From assembly GCF_018619475.1 (NCBI RefSeq), contig NZ_JAHFZG010000001.1, positions 62,001 through 126,000 of the forward strand: DNA of 64,000 bases, given 5' to 3'. The DNA comes from Rhodomicrobium sp. Az07 (GTDB taxonomy: Bacteria > Pseudomonadota > Alphaproteobacteria > Rhizobiales > Rhodomicrobiaceae). Of the stretch, positions 9,775-18,128 are shown piece by piece. Below the pieces are notes generated by a model, which searched no databases, had not been told where the DNA came from, and saw only the letters and a program-made list of their open reading frames with translations. How positions within the stretch are numbered: position 1 is the first letter of the stretch; each line of letters opens with the position of its first letter. The translations under genes and the position numbers were made by a program.

Positions 9775-9864
9775 TTAGCGAAGCCAGAGGTTCGCGGGAT
9801 CGAGATCGAATTCTTCCTTGATGAAAGCGAAGATAGACGAGAGGCCGTCGAAAAGAATGTTCAT
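9775..9864 (-). CDS. Candidate 29-residue small protein
   Basis: A short minus-strand frame starting MNILFDGLSSIFAF and ending LWLR, with GGAG placed six bases before the ATG and an AT-rich stretch upstream that could carry a promoter. The peptide has an amphipathic first half and an acidic KEEFDLDP segment. No family is recognised. Support is only the ribosome binding site and the protein-like composition in an otherwise empty gap. Confidence 0.35.
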   Translation of the reverse strand: MNILFDGLSSIFAFIKEEFDLDPANLWLR

Positions 9865-10183
9865 GGCGTGCTCCGATTTGCTTGATAAGATGCATGTCTT
9901 GCATCGATGAAAGCTTTATAGGAACAAATCGTCACTTTTTAATTAACAAAAAATACACCAAGTCATGTGTAAGGCGAGAAGACGCCGTTTCGGTGGCAAT
10001 TTCGTTAGTCGCACGACTACAAAAAGCGTCGGATGTTGCCGGAAGCTGTCCCGCACCGTTGCGTGCCTGCAACACTCTGGTTCGTCTTCGAAAAAAGAAA
10101 GGGCGGAGCCAACGCTCCGCCCTCCAGTTCATCTGCGCCCCTGCTCAAAGTGAACGCGGGGCTAGCTATTGTCTGACGCTCGT
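9865..10183. other. AT-rich intergenic region
   Basis: No convincing gene. The part near 9920-9965 is clearly richer in A and T than its surroundings (runs such as TTTTTAATTAAC), as expected for a promoter region of the 29-residue frame on the minus strand. The right end holds the terminator of the phosphoketolase-family gene. The 9490-9774 stretch to the left is also empty as far as I can see. Confidence 0.5.
10091..10122 (-). terminator. Rho-independent terminator of the phosphoketolase-family gene
   Basis: Nine-bp stem GGGCGGAGC/GCTCCGCCC with a four-base loop. On the minus strand it is followed by TTTCTTTTTTC. It lies about 60 bases after the stop of the minus-strand gene. Confidence 0.8.
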
Positions 10184-12637
10184 TCAGAACGCAGCGTTCA
10201 TCACGAGATGCGGATTGCCGTGCCCGTCGATGGTGCGGACTTCGTCCTCGGTCAGAACGACGTACGCGTCCTTGCCGATGAGCTTCGCCGCCGCGCGCGC
10301 GATATGCGCCCAGGTCGAGTAGTTGGCGAACAGCAGGCCCGCCGCGTCGAGCGTGCCGCCGCGATTGACGTAGCCCAGCACGCGCATCCGCGAGGGACCG
10401 CCGTCGATGCGACGAAGCACGCCGATGATGGGCTCGGGCCGCGTATGCGTGACAACGACGCGCGGCAGTCGCGCCGGGAACAGCGCTTCCAGCTCCGCGT
10501 CGGACAGCACGAACTTGCCTTCCAGATGGTCGCGCGGCTCGCGCAGGCGGCCCGGCTCGACAACGATGGTAATCGCCGCGTTGACGCCCTTCGCTTCAAG
10601 CCGCTTCGCGGCCTTGATCGCTTCCACCAGCTGATAGGAGCCGAGCGCGATCAACTGAACGTCCGCTGTCGCGAGATTGCCCGAGAACGTCGCCGCGCCG
10701 GTCTCGTAGAGTTTCACCGCGAGTTCCGGCGAGACGAGCGACGGCACCGGGCGCTTCGAGATGACGAGCGTGCCGATCGTGCCATTGTCGCGATAGATCG
10801 TGCGCATCGCTTCGACGGCGGTGTTTGCATCCACCGGGAACAGCACGCGCGAGGTGTCCGACATTTCGCCGAGAAGCGCCTCGGCCAGCGTCGGATCCTG
10901 ATGCGACTGCTCGTTCTTGCCGTTTTCCCACGCATGCGACGTGGCGATGACCGGCACGCCGATCCAGCCCGGCTTCTTGCCGATATGCTTCTGGTGCCGC
11001 GCGAAGATGATATCCTGACGCAGCGCGCCGAGCATCTTGACCGCGAAGGCTTCGTAGCTGACCGACAAGTTGAGGCCGCCCTTGTTGCCGAGCGCGGCGC
11101 CAATCACGGCCTCTTCGTTCAGCGCCGTGATGATCGCGCCTTCGGTCGATTCCGGCACGCCTTCTTCCGGCACGTTCACGCGGTGTTTCAGATGCGCGAG
11201 CGTCTGGCCCATCTGGTTCGAGCCGAGTTCGTCGGGGTTGCCGACGCGCGGGCGAAGGTTCGGATTCGCCTTCACGAGATCGACGAAGAAACGATCGACC
11301 GCCGCCATCGGCGAGACGTCGACACCAACCTCGGACCACACGGTCTCGGGGAAAGTCGGCGTTGCCACATTGCGCGACGCAATCGGATGATCGCCTTCCT
11401 TCGGGCGATCCTGCTCGGCATGCACGTTGAACGTCGCGATGGACTCTTCAAGCTCGGCGGGCGATACGAACAGAGCCGCCGCGCCCTCGTTGAACTCCTT
11501 GCGCGCGGCTTCGTCGTGGCGCGGATTGCCGATCAGCGGCGTTCCGTGCGCGCGGTTCGTCCCGGCGCCGGGGAAACCGTAGCCCTTGATCGTGCGCGCG
11601 ACCGTATAAGGCAGCCGGATCGGATAATCGCGCTTGCCCGCGAGCGTCAGCGCGCCGCGACCTTCGAGCTTCGACTCCGAAATCAGGATGGCCCAGGCGA
11701 AGGCCGCCGGGTCGGTTCCGTCGATGTCGATCGGGTCGAAGTTGTTGATGCGCAGGTGGTCGTTCAGCCACTCGGTGCCGCCCTGCTGCTCGATCTCGCT
11801 GCGTTCCTCGATGCGACGGCCGTTCAGGATCATGATCGGCGAGACAAGGCCGCTGTCGCCGGGGCGCCACCAGCGCGAGGACCATTCGCTGCCGCGCTGC
11901 TCCTCGAAAGCGCCGTCGGAGAGGATCGCGACGAGCTTCTCCCCCTTCAGCGGCATGTGGACATATTCCACCTCCGCGAAGCCGAGATAGCCGCCTTCCA
12001 TCGTCGCGCCGGCCGTGTTCGGGTTGGCGTGGCTGCCGAGCGGAACGCCGGGCGAGCCGTCCGGCGCGATGGCGTAGGAGTAGAAGTCGCGGACGAGGTT
12101 TTGCAGGCCCGCGGCGTCGCGTGTATAGCGATCTTTCTGCTGCGGCGTCTGGTTTTCGAGCAGAAGATTCACGGATTCGATGGCGGCGACGGTGTGTCCC
12201 TGGCCCATGACCCATGAGCGCGTCTCGCCGGTCAGGGCGTTCGCGAGGAAATAGCCGACATAGGCGGGCGCGACGTTGAGCGAGCCACCGGTGTGGCCTT
12301 CCGGCGCGTGCTTGAAGTCGTCGGGGGCGAGCGGCTGGCCTTCAAGGTCGACGCGCGTCGCATAGGTCATGTGGACGACGATCCACATCGCGGCGCTGGT
12401 CAGACGGTCGGCCGCGATCAGCTTATGCAGGATTTCGTCGAGGTTCTTCGCCTTGCCTGCCTTGATCAGCGTTTCGGCCAGGCCATAGATGCGCACCTGG
12501 GTGACGTCCTGGTGCTTGATGACGCCGTAACCTTCGGCCCATTTGCGGAACAGCGGGTTCTGGCCACGCAAGGCTGCCGCCAGCTCCGACACGTCGAGAG
12601 ACGTGTGGTTCGCGATTTCGTATTCCGATTCAGACAT
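10184..12637 (-). CDS. Divergent phosphoketolase-family thiamine-diphosphate enzyme
   Basis: About 817 residues, with the overall plan of phosphoketolases (thiamine-diphosphate PP domain, Pyr domain, carboxy-terminal transketolase-like domain). The classical motifs are changed: PEGHTGGSLN and MGQGHTVAA appear in the first 150 residues, and the cofactor region reads LSDGAFEEQRG where ordinary phosphoketolases have GDGEAETG. Relatives are, as I recall, labelled either phosphoketolase or xylulose 5-phosphate 3-epimerase, so the exact reaction is uncertain; a pentose-phosphate substrate is likely. The ATG at 12637 is preferred, but one at 12649 is also possible and neither has a strong ribosome binding site. 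It stands alone, with its own terminator, in the sugar gene island. Confidence 0.82.
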   Translation of the reverse strand: MSESEYEIANHTSLDVSELAAALRGQNPLFRKWAEGYGVIKHQDVTQVRIYGLAETLIKAGKAKNLDEILHKLIAADRLTSAAMWIVVHMTYATRVDLEGQPLAPDDFKHAPEGHTGGSLNVAPAYVGYFLANALTGETRSWVMGQGHTVAAIESVNLLLENQTPQQKDRYTRDAAGLQNLVRDFYSYAIAPDGSPGVPLGSHANPNTAGATMEGGYLGFAEVEYVHMPLKGEKLVAILSDGAFEEQRGSEWSSRWWRPGDSGLVSPIMILNGRRIEERSEIEQQGGTEWLNDHLRINNFDPIDIDGTDPAAFAWAILISESKLEGRGALTLAGKRDYPIRLPYTVARTIKGYGFPGAGTNRAHGTPLIGNPRHDEAARKEFNEGAAALFVSPAELEESIATFNVHAEQDRPKEGDHPIASRNVATPTFPETVWSEVGVDVSPMAAVDRFFVDLVKANPNLRPRVGNPDELGSNQMGQTLAHLKHRVNVPEEGVPESTEGAIITALNEEAVIGAALGNKGGLNLSVSYEAFAVKMLGALRQDIIFARHQKHIGKKPGWIGVPVIATSHAWENGKNEQSHQDPTLAEALLGEMSDTSRVLFPVDANTAVEAMRTIYRDNGTIGTLVISKRPVPSLVSPELAVKLYETGAATFSGNLATADVQLIALGSYQLVEAIKAAKRLEAKGVNAAITIVVEPGRLREPRDHLEGKFVLSDAELEALFPARLPRVVVTHTRPEPIIGVLRRIDGGPSRMRVLGYVNRGGTLDAAGLLFANYSTWAHIARAAAKLIGKDAYVVLTEDEVRTIDGHGNPHLVMNAAF

Positions 12638-12685
12638 GTAACGTACCATCCATTTGTGGGGAGGAAGTGATTGATCGGGAGCCGG

Positions 12686-14842
12686 TTAATCGACTGTTAC
12701 AACGCGAACACGACAGCGCGTTAACAACGCAGCGTCAGCGCTCGGGCCTGTAAGGATTTCGATTTCGCCGGGTTCAATGCGACGCACAGCGTCGGCATCG
12801 GGGAATGAAAAATCGGCGGTCGTCAGAGCGAAGCGCACCGTAGCGCGTTCGCCCGGAAGAGTTTTGATCTTCGTGAAGGCTTTCAGTTCGAGGAATGGCC
12901 GCGTTACGGAAGCGAGTGGATCGCGGATAAACAAATAGACAATTTCTTCAGCCGCCATACCGCCAATGTTGGTGATGTCCACCTCGACGGTGAGGCATTC
13001 GCCGGGCTTCAGCGTCTCGGCGCTCGCGCGCGGCTCGCCATAGTCGAAGCGAGTATAGGTCAACCCGTGGCCGAAAGGAAACAGCGGTTCGTTCGGCACG
13101 TCGATATATTTGCTCGTGTCGTGGTTTTCGGGATCGGCGGGGCGTCCCGTTGGGCGCTCACCGTAGAATATCGGGATCTGGCCTGCGTCAAGGGGCCAAC
13201 TCAGCGGGAGCTTTCCGCTGAGGGATACCGCGCCGCCGAGAATGTCGCCGAGCGCGTTGCCCGCTTCGGAGCCGAGGAACCACGCGGCGATAACGGCGTC
13301 GGCTTTCTCGAACAGCCACGGTGCGATCAGCGGGCGGCCCGAGGTCAGCACGGCGACAACGGGTTTGCCCGCGCCGAAGACCGCTTCCGCGAGGGCGCGC
13401 TGCGCATCGGGAACGACGGGGCGCGCGCGGCTGTTGGCCTCGCCGGACATGTTGGCCGTCTCGCCAATGCAAAGGATCACGGCATCGGCCGAACGCGCGG
13501 CTTCCAGCGCGGCGGCGATATCGGCGCCGCTCGCATGGAAAACCACCGCATGCGGAAACGCGGCCTTCACGCCTTCGAGGAAGCTCACCGCTTCCGAAGC
13601 TTCGCCCGCCGCACGCCACGGCCCGAGCATTTCGCCCGGTGCGTCGGCCAGCGGCCCGATGACGGCGAGGCGGCCGGTTTGCGCCGAGAGCGGCAGCACG
13701 CCGTTGTTTTGCAGGAGCACAATGGATTTGCGGGCTGCCTCGCGGGCAAGCGCCCGGTGCGCGTCGATCGTTCCGGGCGCAAGCGCGTGTTCGCCGCGCG
13801 CATATGGCTTATCGAAAAGCCCGAGCGCGAGCTTCAGCGCGAGTACGCGGCGCACGGCGGCGTCGATGGTCTCGATGCGGACGAGCCCGCGCGCCAGCAC
13901 TTCCGGCAGGCCATCGGTGTAAGTGCCGCTCGCCATGTCGATATCGACGCCCGCATTCAGCGCGAGCGCCGCCGCTTCTGCCGCATCTGCCGCCACGCCA
14001 TGCTTGATAAGTTCCGCCACGGCGAAGAAATCGCTGATCAACACGCCGTCGAAGCCGAGGCGTTCACGCAGCACGCCGGTCAACAGCGCGCGATGCGCGG
14101 TCAACGGCACGCCCGCCATTTCGATGAAGGCGGGCATGATGGCCGCCACGCCTGCATTAACCGACGCGGCGAAGGGCGGCAGGTAGACCTCTTCAAAGGT
14201 GCGTTGCGAAAAGTCGGCGGAGGCATATTCGCGCCCCGCGTTCACGGCGGCATAGCCCGCGAAGTGCTTGGCCGTCGCCGCCAAGGCGTCGCTGCGGGAC
14301 AGATCGTCCGTCTGGAAGCCCTCGACCTTCGCCTCCGCGAAGCGCGCCGTTACGAACGCGTCTTCGCCCGCGCTTTCCACGATGCGGCCCCAGCGCGGAT
14401 CGCGCGCAACATCGAGCATCGGTGCATAGGTCAGCGCGATGCCGTCCGCTGCCGCCTCGACAGAAGCCGCCCGCGCGGTGCGCTCCCACAGATCGGGATC
14501 GAATGCCGCCGCTTCGCCGAGCGGCACAGGAAAGATCGTGCGATAGCCGTGGAGCACGTCCAGCGTGAAAAGCAGCGGGATCTTGAGGCGGGAGTTTTCG
14601 ACTGCGGCTTTTTGCGCCGCGATGAGCGCGGTTGCGCCGCGCAGATCCAGCACGCTGCCCGCGTGCCCCGCCGTAATCTCGGCAAGCTTTGGCGCGAGGA
14701 GTGTCGAACCGGCCGCGTCGAAATCGGCCCTGATCATTGTGAGTTGGCCGAGCTTGTCCTCAAGGGTCATCGCCTGAAGCAAGGCTTCGATCCGTGGAGC
14801 GTCTTCCGTCATCGAACGCAGCCTTGGCCCTTGGGTGGTCAT
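12686..14842 (-). CDS. GH3 beta-glucosidase-like glycosidase
   Basis: A 718-residue family 3 glycoside hydrolase. It has the TIM-barrel domain with the conserved KHFAGYAA segment near residue 190 and the nucleophile Asp271 in GVLISDFF, an alpha/beta sandwich domain, and a carboxy-terminal fibronectin-III-like domain (GHGLTYTRF, then VDITNIGG). Family members release terminal beta-linked glucose from oligosaccharides. No signal peptide is visible, so it is probably cytoplasmic, unlike many BglX proteins. It is transcribed divergently from the ABC-protein gene, and a perfect 12-bp palindrome lies between them. Confidence 0.9.
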   Translation of the reverse strand: MTTQGPRLRSMTEDAPRIEALLQAMTLEDKLGQLTMIRADFDAAGSTLLAPKLAEITAGHAGSVLDLRGATALIAAQKAAVENSRLKIPLLFTLDVLHGYRTIFPVPLGEAAAFDPDLWERTARAASVEAAADGIALTYAPMLDVARDPRWGRIVESAGEDAFVTARFAEAKVEGFQTDDLSRSDALAATAKHFAGYAAVNAGREYASADFSQRTFEEVYLPPFAASVNAGVAAIMPAFIEMAGVPLTAHRALLTGVLRERLGFDGVLISDFFAVAELIKHGVAADAAEAAALALNAGVDIDMASGTYTDGLPEVLARGLVRIETIDAAVRRVLALKLALGLFDKPYARGEHALAPGTIDAHRALAREAARKSIVLLQNNGVLPLSAQTGRLAVIGPLADAPGEMLGPWRAAGEASEAVSFLEGVKAAFPHAVVFHASGADIAAALEAARSADAVILCIGETANMSGEANSRARPVVPDAQRALAEAVFGAGKPVVAVLTSGRPLIAPWLFEKADAVIAAWFLGSEAGNALGDILGGAVSLSGKLPLSWPLDAGQIPIFYGERPTGRPADPENHDTSKYIDVPNEPLFPFGHGLTYTRFDYGEPRASAETLKPGECLTVEVDITNIGGMAAEEIVYLFIRDPLASVTRPFLELKAFTKIKTLPGERATVRFALTTADFSFPDADAVRRIEPGEIEILTGPSADAALLTRCRVRVVTVD

Positions 14843-14895
14843 TCTTCGACTTACGGATTATAAGGACCGCCAAAGCCGGTCAACCCCCCATCTTC

Positions 14896-14907
14896 CTAAC
14901 GCGTTAG
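14896..14907. promoter_or_regulatory. 12-bp palindrome, possible LacI-family operator
   Basis: CTAACGCGTTAG is a perfect inverted repeat with a central CG, the layout of many LacI/GalR-family operators; the flanks extend it partly (TTC to the left, AAA to the right). It lies between the divergent GH3 gene and the ABC-protein gene, only six bases before the latter's ATG. No LacI-type gene is in the window. Confidence 0.35.
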
Positions 14908-14912
14908 AAAGT

Positions 14913-16700
14913 ATGTCTTCCTTGAAGCAAAACGGTACGGTACCTCAGGAAAGTGTATATAGCCAGGTACGCTCTCTTTGGAAAATCATAGACGGCCCAA
15001 AGGCGCGTAAGGGTCTTTTGTTGTTTGCTGGAGCAATAACTGCCGTTATTGCAACGAATGCGCTTGTTCAGATTCGCCTCAACACGTGGCAAGGCAACAT
15101 CTACGACGCTATCGGTACGCGTAATCTGGCGATCTTCATGAACGAAGTCGTCATCTTCCTGGTGATCGTGAGCACGCTGCTTTGCCTCGGAGTGGCGCAG
15201 ACGTGGTTGCACGAAACTCTGAAGGTTCGGCTGCGCAAGGCGGTAACCTTCGACCTGCTCAAGGAGTGGCTTTCTCCGCGCCGCGCGTTTCAGCTACCGC
15301 TCACCGGCGCGATTAGCGTCAACCCGGACCAGCGCATTCAGGAAGACACGCGGCGGCTCTGCGAACTCACAGTCGATCTCGTCGTGGGGTTGATCCAGTC
15401 TACCCTCTTGCTTGGCGCCTTCGTCGGGGTGCTGTGGGGGCTGTCCGCGCAGGTTGTATTCGTCTACGAGGGCAACGCGTTCACGATACCCGGCTACATG
15501 GTGTGGGCCGCCATCGGTTACGCGGCCATCGGGTCGCTTTTTACCTGGCTCGTGGGGCGCCCTCTCATCGCGGCGCATACCGACTTGCGCGTCGCCGAAG
15601 CGGATTTCCGCATCAGCCTCATCCGTGTGAACGAGTCGGCCGAGGAAATCGCCCTCATGCATGGCGAGGCGGCCGAGCGCGACCTTCTGCGCCGCCCGGT
15701 CGACATTGTCCTCACGATCATGCAGAAGATCGCGAACCGGCTCGCGGCGCTCGGCTGGGTGACGGGCATCTATGGCTGGCTTGCGCTTCTTGCGCCGCTG
15801 CTTCTGGCGGCTCCGGGCTACTTCTCCGGGTCGCTTTCGCTGGGCGGCCTGATGATGGTGGTCGGCGCCTTCGGTCAGGTCCAGGCGGCGCTTCGCTGGT
15901 ATGTCGACCGCTTTCCGACCATCGCGGAATGGCGGGCCATGCTCGCGCGTGTCATCGGCTACCGAACAGCGCTGCAAACGCTTGAAGAGAAAAGCAGCAA
16001 GACATCGCATATCCGCTATGAGCAAAGCGCGGATAACTCGGTCACACTCGACAAACTCTGTGTCTTCGCTCCGAGCGGTCGCGTTTCGTTGAGCGAACCG
16101 CTCGTGAAGGTGGCGCCCGGCGAGCGCATCCTGATCTCCGCCGCGCCGAAGTCGGGCAAGACGACGTTCGTAAAGGCGCTCGCGGGTATCTGGGGCTGGG
16201 GCAAGGGAACGATCCGCTATCCGGCCGGCCAGCGCATCGCCTTCGTGCCGGACACGATTTATCTGCCGACCGCAAGCTTGAAGACGGCCCTTGCCTATCC
16301 GCGCCCGGCGGAGGAAATCGACGACGACGAAGCCATAAAGGCGCTCGAACGCGTGCGGCTCGGAAAGCTGGCGTCCGATCTGAATGTGGAGCGGCGTTGG
16401 GAGAAGGAGCTTGCTCTCGACGAGCAGCGCCGCCTGATGCTCGCGAATATGCTTCTGTTCAAGCCGCAGTGGATCATTCAGGACGAATCCATCGTCGAAC
16501 TCGACGACGAGAGCCGCAACCTCGCCGCTTCCATATTTGCGAATGAACTCGCCGACACGGCGCTCATCAGCGTCGGGCGTTACGATCCGGGGAACGGCTT
16601 CTACACGCGGAAAGTCGATCTCTGTACGGCGCCGCCTTCGCTGCATATGCCGCTCCGGCTGGAGAATGGCGAGTTGCGGGAGACGCCCGAACACGCCTGA
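14913..16700 (+). CDS. SbmA/YddA-like ABC protein with degenerate ATPase
   Basis: About 595 residues: a six-helix membrane domain of the SbmA/BacA-YddA type (about residues 30-360) fused to an ATPase-like domain. Relatives move peptides or cobalamin-like compounds across the inner membrane. Walker A is intact (APKSGKTT), but the signature is LALDEQRR instead of LSxGEQQR and Walker B reads IIQDES in place of LDEATS, so hydrolysis may be weak or lost. The ATG at 14913 is preferred; the frame is open to 14835, which would overlap the divergent gene. It sits between the GH3 gene and the glycosidase operon, so a role in glycan uptake is possible but unproven. Confidence 0.75.
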   Translation: MSSLKQNGTVPQESVYSQVRSLWKIIDGPKARKGLLLFAGAITAVIATNALVQIRLNTWQGNIYDAIGTRNLAIFMNEVVIFLVIVSTLLCLGVAQTWLHETLKVRLRKAVTFDLLKEWLSPRRAFQLPLTGAISVNPDQRIQEDTRRLCELTVDLVVGLIQSTLLLGAFVGVLWGLSAQVVFVYEGNAFTIPGYMVWAAIGYAAIGSLFTWLVGRPLIAAHTDLRVAEADFRISLIRVNESAEEIALMHGEAAERDLLRRPVDIVLTIMQKIANRLAALGWVTGIYGWLALLAPLLLAAPGYFSGSLSLGGLMMVVGAFGQVQAALRWYVDRFPTIAEWRAMLARVIGYRTALQTLEEKSSKTSHIRYEQSADNSVTLDKLCVFAPSGRVSLSEPLVKVAPGERILISAAPKSGKTTFVKALAGIWGWGKGTIRYPAGQRIAFVPDTIYLPTASLKTALAYPRPAEEIDDDEAIKALERVRLGKLASDLNVERRWEKELALDEQRRLMLANMLLFKPQWIIQDESIVELDDESRNLAASIFANELADTALISVGRYDPGNGFYTRKVDLCTAPPSLHMPLRLENGELRETPEHA

Positions 16701-16819
16701 AAACGCGCGATGTTCGTCAAAGCGCCGACGTGGCAGGATTTGTTACCAGACCCGGCTTGGAAGACGAGCGAAAGTGCTGATACTTCCGCTTGAGGACAAG
16801 CCCGCAAAGCGAGGTGATA

Positions 16820-18082
16820 GTGCATAGCGAGCCCTGGAAGCCTGACCGGCTGGACGACGACGCGTTGCTGGACATCGTGCAGCGGCAGACGTTTCGCTAT
16901 TTCTGGGATTATGCCCACCCGAATTGCGGGCTTGCGCGCGATCGCGGCAGCCCGGATCGGACCAGCGGAAACGACCTGATTTCCATCGGCGGGACCGGCT
17001 TCGGCGTGATGGCGATCGTCGTGGCAGCGGAGCGCGGCTGGATCGAGCGCCGCGAAGCCGTGGATCGCCTCGCCGCGATGCTCGGCTTCCTTGACACCGC
17101 CGAGCAATATAACGGCGTTTTTCCGCATTACATCGACGGCAATACGGGCCGTGAAATCTCGCTCTGGTCCGACAATGCGGGCGCGGACGTGGTGGAGACG
17201 GCCTATCTCGTGCAGGGCCTCCTTTGCGCGCGCCAGTATTTCAAGGACGGCGATCCGTCAGAGCGCGCGCTCGCGGCGAAGATCGACGCACTTTGGCGCG
17301 CGGTCGACTGGCGTGCGCATGTCGAGAACGACGACATCATGCTCTGGCACTGGCTGCCGACGAAGGAGCATCAGGCCTTCCAGCGCATCGAGGGCTGGAA
17401 CGAATGCCTCATTACTTATGTGCTGGCCGCCATGTCGCCGACCTACGCGATCGACGCGCGGCCCTATCACGAGGGCTGGGCGCGCGGCGGCGTCTTTCGC
17501 AACGGCCGGGAGTATTACGGCATAAAGCTGCCGCTCGGGCCGGATCTCGGCGGGCCGCTGTTCTTCGCGCACTACTCTTTCCTCGGGCTGGACCCGCGCG
17601 GTCTTCGCGACCGTTACGCGGACTACTGGCAGCAGAACCACGCGCAAACGATGGTGAATTACGGCTATTGCGTCGCGAACCCGAAAGGCTTCAAGGGCTA
17701 TGGGCCGAATGCGTGGGGCCTGACCGCGAGCGATGGCAACAACGGCTACCGCGCCTTCGCGCCGGATCAGGACGAAGGCGTGATCGCGCCCACCGCCGCC
17801 CTGTCGAGCCTCCCCTATACGCCAGCGCACTCGCTCGCGGCGCTCCGCCACTTCTATTACGATCTCGGCCCACGCATCTGGGGACAATTCGGCTTCGCGG
17901 ACGCCTTTAACGAAACGGTCGGCTGGGTTGCCGAGGATAACCTCGCGATCAATCAGGGGCCGATCATCGCGATGATCGAGAATTATCGCAGCGGGCTGTT
18001 GTGGCGGCTGTTCATGAGTTGCCCGGAAGTGAAGCCGGGGCTTGAGGTTTTGGGCTTCACGGCGGAACCGCTGGTCGCCTGA
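16820..18082 (+). CDS. Glycoamylase-domain protein (GH144-like)
   Basis: About 420 residues of the glycoamylase-like alpha/alpha-barrel family that includes GH144 endo-beta-1,2-glucanases and a domain of cyclic beta-1,2-glucan synthases. Typical segments are QRQTFRYFWDYAHP near the start, WSDNAGADVVETAYLVQGLL, the YNEC-like GWNECLITYVLA, and NPKGFKGYGPNAWGLTASDG. The GTG at 16820 with GAGG five bases upstream is the best start. There is no signal peptide. It begins the tight run with the GH15 and GH94 genes, so the three probably act on one glucan. Whether the linkage is alpha-1,4 or beta-1,2 cannot be told from sequence alone. Confidence 0.82.
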   Translation: MHSEPWKPDRLDDDALLDIVQRQTFRYFWDYAHPNCGLARDRGSPDRTSGNDLISIGGTGFGVMAIVVAAERGWIERREAVDRLAAMLGFLDTAEQYNGVFPHYIDGNTGREISLWSDNAGADVVETAYLVQGLLCARQYFKDGDPSERALAAKIDALWRAVDWRAHVENDDIMLWHWLPTKEHQAFQRIEGWNECLITYVLAAMSPTYAIDARPYHEGWARGGVFRNGREYYGIKLPLGPDLGGPLFFAHYSFLGLDPRGLRDRYADYWQQNHAQTMVNYGYCVANPKGFKGYGPNAWGLTASDGNNGYRAFAPDQDEGVIAPTAALSSLPYTPAHSLAALRHFYYDLGPRIWGQFGFADAFNETVGWVAEDNLAINQGPIIAMIENYRSGLLWRLFMSCPEVKPGLEVLGFTAEPLVA

Positions 18083-18128
18083 CGGCAGCTTGTCGGCGGG
18101 CGCGGTTGACGCGAGAAGGAGATGGACG

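Noticed and set aside
9921-9945. GGAAC at 9921 as a third ECF promoter
   Set aside because: No CGTT or TGTT at 16-17 bases spacing.
10169-12217. 682-codon plus-strand frame opposite the phosphoketolase-family gene
   Set aside because: Composition typical of antisense frames; the minus-strand gene has clear motifs and a terminator.
13067-14863. 598-codon plus-strand frame opposite the GH3 gene
   Set aside because: Antisense shadow; GH3 motifs on the other strand.
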